Origin: an uncultured Tepidimonas sp.
Lineage (GTDB): Bacteria; Pseudomonadota; Gammaproteobacteria; Burkholderiales; Burkholderiaceae_C
Length of the DNA stretch: 20,922 nucleotides
NCBI GenBank assembly: GCA_937949455.1
Contig: CALEDU010000180.1
Coordinates: 1-20,922 of the forward strand
Direction: 5' to 3'
Of this stretch, positions 15,963 through 20,922 are shown in pieces. The position numbers were made by a program, and so were the translations under genes. Below the pieces are notes generated by a model. It did not search any database and had not been told where the DNA came from. It worked only from the letters and a program-made list of their open reading frames with translations. Every line of letters begins with the position of its first letter. Position 1 is the first letter of the stretch.

Positions 15963-18098
15963 TCAAAAGCTGAGCGGATCGACGTCGATCGCCCAGCGTA
16001 CCAGGCCACGCGTGTCCGGGTGGGCGCGCAGGGTATGCAGCCGCGGCATCCAGGCCGCCAGCAGCGCCTGCAGGGCGGGGCGGTGGGGGCTTTCCAGCAG
16101 CAATTGGGCCCGCTCGATCCCCGCCACGCGCGTCAGTGTCATCGGCACGGGCGCGTAGAGCGTGACGTGGGCGCGACCAGGCAGGTCGTGCGTGGCGTCG
16201 GCGGCATGGCGCAGCCAGGCCAGGGCGGCATCCAAGCGGCGCGCTTCGGCGCGCAGCAAGGCTTGGTGGCTGTACGGTGGCATGCCGGCCATGCGCCGCT
16301 CGTCCAGTTGCTGGGCGGCAAAGGCCGCATAGTCGTGCCGGGCCAATGCGGCGAACAGAGGGTGCTCCGGGTAAGCGGTCTGCACCCAAAGTTCCACGGC
16401 GCTGTGTTGTGTGGCGACGAAGTGGGCGTCGCGCCCCGCACGGCCGGCTGCCTGCATCAGCAAGGTGAACAGTCGTTCTGGGGCACGCCAGTCGCTGGCA
16501 AAGAGGGCCCCATCGGTGTTGACGCTGGCCACCAGGGTGATGCGTCGGAAGTCGTGCCCTTTGGCGATCATCTGTGTGCCCACCAGCACGTCGATGGCAC
16601 CGCTGTGCACGGCGTCCAGGGTGCGCTCCAAGGCCCCAGCCGCGCGCGCGGTGTCGGCGTCCAAGCGGCCGATCCGCACCGGGCTGCCATCCGGCCGCCG
16701 CAATGTCCCCAAGGCTGTAGTGAGCTGCTCCTCGAGCTGCTCGGTACCGCGGCCCAGAGGGGCCAGATCCAGGTTGCCGCAGTCGGGGCAGGCACGGGGC
16801 ACTCGCGCCGCGTGGCCGCAGTGGTGGCAGCGCAGGCTGCGATCGGCTTTGTGGAAGACCAGGTGCGCACTGCAGTGTGGGCAGCCGCTCTTCCAGCCGC
16901 AGTCGCCGCAGGCAATCACGGGGGCATAGCCGCGCCGATTCAGCAGCACCAGCGCTTGCTCGCCGCGGGCCAGTCGCGCCTCGATGGCGGCCAGCAAGGG
17001 CGGGGCCAGGGCGGCGCCCCGCGGTTGGTGGCGCAGATCGACCAGCCGCAGTTGCGGCCAGCCCGCCCCGCCCATGCGATCGGTGATGTCCACGCGCCGG
17101 TAGCGCCCCGCTTCGGCGGCATGCCAGCTCTCCAGCGCGGGGGTGGCCGAGCCCAACACCACCCGGCAGCCGTCCGCGTGGCCTCGGTGGGCGCGGTAAA
17201 CAGCCAGATCGCGCGCGGAGTAGCGCGCGCCCTCCTGGCTCTTGTAGCTGGGGTCGTGCTCTTCGTCCACCACGATCAGTCGCAAACGCGGCAGGCTGGC
17301 AAACACCGCCATGCGCGTGCCCAGCACGATGCGCGCCTGTCCGCGGTGCGCCGCCAGCCAGTGCTGCAGCCGCTGGGCTGGGGTGAGCCGCGAGTGCAGC
17401 GTCGTGACCGCATCGCCGAACCGGGCGCGAAAGCGCTGCTCCAGTTGCGGCGTGAGGTTGATTTCCGGCACCAGCACCAGTGCCTGCGCCTGCGGGTCGC
17501 GTGCCAGCAGCCGCGCGGTCGCCTGCAGATACACCTCGGTCTTGCCGCTGCCGGTGGCGCCGAACAGCAACACCGGCCGGTCGCTGGCTTCGATGGTCGC
17601 TAGGGCATCGGCTTGGGCCGGCGTCAGGGTCGGAACCGGCACGGCGTTGTCGGTGCACCCATCCGGCGCTGGAGCCGCTCGCTTGAGGCGGCGCAGCAAC
17701 TGGGTCGAGCTGAGTTCCCGCAAGGCGGGGGGCAGTGCCGCAAGGGCCACCTCGCCCAACGACCGGTGGTAGTAGCGGGCGGCAAATGCCACCAGATCGC
17801 GCCAATCCGGGTCCAGCGGTGGCAGCGCATCCCAGACCTCGGTGACCGGTCGCACCTGCTCGGGTGGGCAAGTGGAATCAGCGGGTGCCGCCCCCCAGGC
17901 GATGCCCAGCACTTCACGCCGGCCCAGCGGCACGCGCACGAGAGTGCCCGCAGGCAGCGGACGGTCGCAATGGTAAGTCAAATGATCGCCCAAGCCGCTG
18001 TGGGCCGGGGCCGCCACCACGACCTCGACCCAGGTCGATGCCGGAGACACCGGAGACACCGGAGACACCGGGGTAGGGGGGCTGGGCGCTTGCGTCAC
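15963..18098 (-). CDS. priA: Replication restart helicase PriA (primosomal protein N')
   Basis: A 711-residue helicase that recognises stalled or broken replication forks and starts reloading of DnaB. After a Pro/Ser/Val-rich head (residues 1-21), the DNA-binding domain begins with WVEVVVAAPAHSGLGDHLTY. The helicase has LLFGATGSGKTEVY (about 178-190, Walker A), IVVDEEHDPSYKSQEG (Walker B), and LVGTQMIAKGHDF with AAGRAGRD further on. A zinc-binding region with eight Cys lies at about 393-441 (CGDCGWKSGCPHC, then CHHCG and CPDCG). The length is close to the usual 730. The GTG at 18098 is the only start I can defend before the conserved domain; it has no clear ribosome binding site. Residues 10-19 come from a 9-bp tandem repeat. 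hemE lies upstream on the same strand, 291 bp away. Confidence 0.95.
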   Translation of the reverse strand: MTQAPSPPTPVSPVSPVSPASTWVEVVVAAPAHSGLGDHLTYHCDRPLPAGTLVRVPLGRREVLGIAWGAAPADSTCPPEQVRPVTEVWDALPPLDPDWRDLVAFAARYYHRSLGEVALAALPPALRELSSTQLLRRLKRAAPAPDGCTDNAVPVPTLTPAQADALATIEASDRPVLLFGATGSGKTEVYLQATARLLARDPQAQALVLVPEINLTPQLEQRFRARFGDAVTTLHSRLTPAQRLQHWLAAHRGQARIVLGTRMAVFASLPRLRLIVVDEEHDPSYKSQEGARYSARDLAVYRAHRGHADGCRVVLGSATPALESWHAAEAGRYRRVDITDRMGGAGWPQLRLVDLRHQPRGAALAPPLLAAIEARLARGEQALVLLNRRGYAPVIACGDCGWKSGCPHCSAHLVFHKADRSLRCHHCGHAARVPRACPDCGNLDLAPLGRGTEQLEEQLTTALGTLRRPDGSPVRIGRLDADTARAAGALERTLDAVHSGAIDVLVGTQMIAKGHDFRRITLVASVNTDGALFASDWRAPERLFTLLMQAAGRAGRDAHFVATQHSAVELWVQTAYPEHPLFAALARHDYAAFAAQQLDERRMAGMPPYSHQALLRAEARRLDAALAWLRHAADATHDLPGRAHVTLYAPVPMTLTRVAGIERAQLLLESPHRPALQALLAAWMPRLHTLRAHPDTRGLVRWAIDVDPLSF
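18041..18071. repeat. 9-bp tandem repeat inside the 5' end of priA
   Basis: The plus-strand unit CCGGAGACA occurs three times without change (18041-18049, 18050-18058, 18059-18067), followed by CCGG. On the coding strand each unit reads CCG GTG TCT, giving the peptide PVSPVSPVSP at residues 10-19 of PriA. Because the unit is nine bases, copy-number change keeps the reading frame. Confidence 0.85.
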
Positions 18099-18160
18099 GG
18101 CCGTGCCAGGGACGTCATGCGAGGGCGTTCATCCAGGATTTCCCGCTTGCCCCGAGAAAC

Positions 18161-18169
18161 TGTGGACAA
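18161..18169 (-). promoter_or_regulatory. DnaA-box-like 9-mer
   Basis: The minus strand reads TTGTCCACA, one mismatch from the relaxed DnaA-box consensus TT(A/T)TNCACA. A perfect palindrome, TTGTCGACAA, begins two bases after it at 18172. A single box in a window this size can occur by chance. Confidence 0.3.
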
Positions 18170-18229
18170 CTTTGTCGACAAGCTGCGGATCAGCGCCGCA
18201 AAGCATTGGCCATCAAGGCTTCGACTGGA

Positions 18230-18248
18230 TTGCCAAAAAACATGGCAA
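18230..18248. repeat. Inverted repeat TTGCCA / TGGCAA
   Basis: Two perfect 6-bp arms flank a 7-base A-rich loop (AAAAACA on the plus strand). Neither side is followed by a T-tract in the right direction, so it is not an obvious terminator. It may be an operator or a leader structure for priA. Confidence 0.4.
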
Positions 18249-18253
18249 AACGA

Positions 18254-18272
18254 TGAAACCATAATGATTTCA
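18254..18272. repeat. Inverted repeat TGAAA-N9-TTTCA
   Basis: On the minus strand TGAAATC and GGTTTCA pair around an ATTAT loop, six Watson-Crick pairs plus one G-U in RNA. It lies 5 bp from the neighbouring repeat at 18230-18248. Confidence 0.35.
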
Positions 18273-18389
18273 ACGGGTTGAGGTTTCTTTCGCGGCAATT
18301 GTCAGCGCCTGAGCTGGCCAGCGGACAGAGGGCTGCGCCCGTGCGAGGATGTGCATAAAGCCCGTGCCGTCCGTGATCGGAAAGCGGGG

Positions 18390-19502
18390 TCAGACCGCCG
18401 CGCGCATACGCCGCGAGTGAGCATGCACTGTCTCGACCAGCACCTGCACATGCTCAGGCGGCGTGTGCTGACTGATGCCGTGGCCCAGGTTGAAGATATG
18501 CGTCGGCCCGCGTCGTGCCGGGTCCGTGTGCGGTGGGCCAAATGCTTCCAGCACCGCAACGGCCTGCTCGGCCACCGCCTCTGGGCTGGACAGCAGTACT
18601 GCCGGATCCAGATTGCCCTGCAGTGTTTTGCCCGGTTCGCCCGGCAGTCCACCCACCAGCGCTCGCGCACGACCCAGATGCACCGTCCAGTCCACACCCA
18701 GCACGTCGCAATCCAAAGCTGCCATCTCGGTCAGCCACGGTGCGCCGCCCTTGGTAAAGACGATGCGCGGGACGGCTGCCCCGTCGTGCATGCGCGGCAG
18801 CTGGGCCAGGACGCGCTGGGTGTAGGCCAAGCTGAAGCGTTGAAACATGCCGTCGGCCAGCACCCCGCCCCAGCTGTCGAACACCATCACCGCCTGCGCG
18901 CCAGCGCGTATCTGCTCGGTCAGATACGCTGCCACCGCATCGGCGTTGACCGCCAGTATCTGGTGCATCAGGTCTGGGCGACGGTACATCAGGCCCTTGA
19001 CGTGGCGGTAGTCGTCCGAGCCACCGCCTTCCACCATGTAGCAGGCCAGCGTCCACGGGCTGCCGGAAAAGCCGATCAGCGGCACGCGGCCGGCGAGCGC
19101 CCGGCGGATCGATGTCACGGCGTCGAACACATAGCGCAGCCGCTCCATATCTGGTACCGCCAGCGCCGCCACGTCGGCCTCGCTGCGCACGCTACGCTCA
19201 AATTTGGGGCCCTCGCCGGCCTCGAAGCGCAGCCCCAGGCCCATCGCGTCCGGCACGGTCAGAATGTCGGAAAACAGGATCGCCGCATCCAGCGCATAGC
19301 GCTGCAGCGGCTGCAACGTTACCTCGGTGGCGAAATCGACGTTGGTGGCCAGCCCCATGAAACTGCCGGCGCGCGCACGCGTGGCACAGTATTCGGGCAG
19401 GTAGCGGCCAGCCTGCCGCATCAGCCAGATGGGGGTGTACTCGGTGGCTTGTCCTAGGCAGGCACGCAAGAAGGTGTCATTAGAAAGCGGGGCAAATGGC
19501 AT
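18390..19502 (-). CDS. hemE: Uroporphyrinogen decarboxylase
   Basis: A 370-residue cytoplasmic enzyme of heme synthesis that converts uroporphyrinogen III to coproporphyrinogen III by removing four carboxyl groups. Conserved segments are [11 protein letters not shown] (about 28-38, substrate-binding Arg residues), [15 protein letters not shown] (catalytic Asp), [23 protein letters not shown] and [16 protein letters not shown] (conserved His). The ATG at 19502 is chosen because [14 protein letters not shown] is the usual family N terminus; an in-frame GTG at 19526 would add eight residues. Neither has a strong ribosome binding site. It starts 33 bp after the DsbD-type gene on the same strand and is likely cotranscribed with it. 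Confidence 0.96.
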   Translation of the reverse strand: MPFAPLSNDTFLRACLGQATEYTPIWLMRQAGRYLPEYCATRARAGSFMGLATNVDFATEVTLQPLQRYALDAAILFSDILTVPDAMGLGLRFEAGEGPKFERSVRSEADVAALAVPDMERLRYVFDAVTSIRRALAGRVPLIGFSGSPWTLACYMVEGGGSDDYRHVKGLMYRRPDLMHQILAVNADAVAAYLTEQIRAGAQAVMVFDSWGGVLADGMFQRFSLAYTQRVLAQLPRMHDGAAVPRIVFTKGGAPWLTEMAALDCDVLGVDWTVHLGRARALVGGLPGEPGKTLQGNLDPAVLLSSPEAVAEQAVAVLEAFGPPHTDPARRGPTHIFNLGHGISQHTPPEHVQVLVETVHAHSRRMRAAV

Positions 19503-19535
19503 GGGGTTCGCTCGAATGGTGCGCACGGCGGCGCA

Positions 19536-20922
19536 TTATCGTTGCCGCGCCGCTTGAAACGCTGCGCGTACCTGCGCCGCGCTCAAGATCTCGGACAGCA
19601 CCTGCGGAGGCTGGCCTGGCAGATGCAGCACATACACCGGCACGCCGCTGCGCCCAAGTCGAGCCAATTCCTGTGTGATGGTCGCATCACGCCGTGTCCA
19701 GTCGGCGCGCAGCAGTGCGATGCCGGCCTCCTGGGCATCGCGCAGCACGGCCTCGTCGCGCAGCACGGCGGCCTTGTTGACCTGGCAGGTCACGCACCAG
19801 GCGGCGGTGAAATCGACGAACACCGGCCGCCCAGCGGCCAGCAGCTCGGCCTGGCGGGCCGCCGACCACGGCTCCCATGCGCCGTCGGCGGGGCTGGTCT
19901 GTGCGCCGAGGGGGGCTCGGTCCACATCGCGCACCACCGCCGGTCCCACCCCCCAACCCAACGCCACAAGCGTCAGTAGCCCCAGTGCGGCCAGTACACG
20001 GGCGCGCCGCCCCAGTGCCCACAGCACCCATGCCAGCGTCAGCAGCAACAGCAGCAACGCCGCCGCGCCGTGGATGCCGCTTTGCTGCCCCAGTACCCAC
20101 AGCAGCCAAATCGCCGCCGCCAGCATCGGAAACGCCATCGCCTGCCGGAACGTCTCCATCCATGGCCCGGGGCGCGGCAGCCGACGTGCCAGCCCCGGCC
20201 ACCAGCTCGCCGCCAGGTACGGCAGCGCCATGCCCAACCCCAGCGCACCGAACACCGCCAGCGCCGCCGGCGCTGGCAGGGTCACCGCCAATCCCAACGA
20301 CGCGCCCATGAACGGTGCCGTGCACGGCGAAGCCACCGCACTGGCCAGCACCCCAGTCAAGAAAGCGTCCGCCAGCGGATGGCGCAGCTGCAGCCCCGCC
20401 AGGCCTGACGGCACCAGCTGGCTCAACTCGAACAGCCCCGCCAGGTTGAGCGCGATGAGGGTGAACAGTACCGTCAGCCCCGCCACCACCCATGGGTTTT
20501 GCAGCTGAAAGCCCCAGCCCACGGCCTCGCCGGCACTGCGCAGCGCCAGCAGCAGCCCGCCCAGCGCCAGGAACGACAGCACCACGCCCGCCGTGTAGGC
20601 CAGGCCCCCCAGCCGGTGCGCGCGCGTATCCGCCCCATGTGCTTGGAACGCCATCACCTTGATCGCCAGCACCGGGAACACACACGGCATCAGATTCAAG
20701 ATCATGCCGCCCAGCAAGGCCCCGAACAACGCCAGCGTCAACCCCAGCGCCGTCGGTCCGGTGCCCGCCGCGACTGTCGGAGCCGGTGCGGGGGGCGGTG
20801 GTGCGTCGGGTAGGGCCACCGTCGGCCAGGTGCCCTGCACGTCGGTCTCCAGCCGCACGCCGGCGGCCGCCGGGTCGTGGCCGGCCTCGGCGCGGGCCAG
20901 CACGAAGGCCAGCCGTGCCGTC
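19536..20922 (-). CDS. DsbD/ScsB-type thiol:disulfide interchange protein, C-terminal part
   Basis: About 461 codons are visible; the gene enters from the right edge with its frame open, so the N-terminal periplasmic domain is outside the window. The membrane domain has about eight helices and carries the two Cys used to pass electrons across the inner membrane: NLMPCVFPVLAIKVMAF (near 20690) and ASAVASPCTAPFMGASLG (near 20325). The C-terminal thioredoxin-like domain holds the CxxC site in FVDFTAAWCVTCQVNK (near 19795). Such proteins carry reducing power from cytoplasmic thioredoxin to periplasmic partners, including cytochrome c maturation proteins. Whether this is true DsbD or the related ScsB depends on the missing part. 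The stop is TAA at 19536; hemE follows. Confidence 0.88.
   Translation of the reverse strand, partial: TARLAFVLARAEAGHDPAAAGVRLETDVQGTWPTVALPDAPPPPAPAPTVAAGTGPTALGLTLALFGALLGGMILNLMPCVFPVLAIKVMAFQAHGADTRAHRLGGLAYTAGVVLSFLALGGLLLALRSAGEAVGWGFQLQNPWVVAGLTVLFTLIALNLAGLFELSQLVPSGLAGLQLRHPLADAFLTGVLASAVASPCTAPFMGASLGLAVTLPAPAALAVFGALGLGMALPYLAASWWPGLARRLPRPGPWMETFRQAMAFPMLAAAIWLLWVLGQQSGIHGAAALLLLLLTLAWVLWALGRRARVLAALGLLTLVALGWGVGPAVVRDVDRAPLGAQTSPADGAWEPWSAARQAELLAAGRPVFVDFTAAWCVTCQVNKAAVLRDEAVLRDAQEAGIALLRADWTRRDATITQELARLGRSGVPVYVLHLPGQPPQVLSEILSAAQVRAAFQAARQR

Larger units (their letters stand above)
18099..18389. promoter_or_regulatory. AT-rich hemE-priA intergenic region
   Basis: These 291 bp lie between two minus-strand genes. 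The stretch from about 18215 to 18300 is clearly richer in A and T than its surroundings and probably contains the priA promoter, though I find no -35/-10 pair that satisfies spacing and consensus. It holds two adjacent hairpin-forming repeats (18230-18248 and 18254-18272), a DnaA-box-like 9-mer (18161-18169), the palindrome TTGTCGACAA (18172-18181) and the palindrome GCTGGCCAGC (18313-18322). No convincing terminator for hemE is visible. Confidence 0.4.

Noticed and set aside
15951..17603. A 550-codon open frame on the plus strand, antisense to priA
   Set aside because: priA on the other strand has every helicase and zinc motif; this frame shows none.
18190..18243. A 17-codon minus-strand frame, ATG to TGA, upstream of priA
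   Set aside because: No ribosome binding site precedes the ATG and a frame this short is expected by chance; it would matter only if conserved.
18095..18298. Small minus-strand open frame (67 codons) whose stop overlaps the priA GTG start
   Set aside because: The stop/start overlap looks like coupling, but the frame needs a TTG start, has no ribosome binding site, and its peptide has no recognisable feature. Comparative data could revive it.
18099..18389. A replication origin, suggested by a DnaA-box-like site and AT-rich DNA
   Set aside because: There is one imperfect box and no cluster, and no dnaA, dnaN, parAB, mnmG or rpmH nearby; a bidirectional origin is unlikely.

Overview
The window is high-GC bacterial chromosome carrying ordinary core genes. 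Protein sequences and gene order (fused IorAB, yajC-secD-secF, a LysM protein next to dprA, def-fmt-azlC-azlD, rep, priA, hemE) point to a betaproteobacterium of the order Burkholderiales, most likely Comamonadaceae or a near relative. That placement is inferred from family resemblance, not from a search. No rRNA, tRNA, CRISPR array, insertion sequence, phage gene or attachment site was seen.

Layout: (1) 1-188, minus strand: the N-terminal piece of a membrane protein resembling a MASE1 sensor domain, cut by the window edge. (2) 512-7578, plus strand: a large fused indolepyruvate/2-oxoacid:ferredoxin oxidoreductase, then yajC, secD and secF, the accessory part of the Sec export machine. (3) 7604-9989, minus strand: a secreted LysM protein and dprA, the DNA-uptake recombination mediator. 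(4) 10103-12792, plus strand: def and fmt, which remove and add the N-formyl group of initiator methionine, followed with overlapping ends by azlC and azlD, a two-part branched-chain amino acid exporter. (5) 12828-14882, minus strand: a Rep-type helicase. (6) 14991-15941, plus strand: an AEC-family transporter. (7) 15963-20922, minus strand: a DsbD/ScsB-type disulfide reductase (5' end outside the window), hemE, and priA, the replication restart helicase.

The genes fall into short blocks that switch strand six times. The three convergent junctions are only 21 to 35 bp long, and each holds a small hairpin or palindrome. Divergent or spaced junctions (189-511, 4157-4344, 9990-10102, 14883-14990, 18099-18389) carry candidate promoters.

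No undescribed multi-gene system was found. The points most worth a second look are small: the AT-rich, structured 291-bp region upstream of priA, an in-frame 9-bp tandem repeat at the start of priA, a hairpin at the expected 5' end of the yajC-secDF transcript, and the uncharacterised LysM protein beside dprA.
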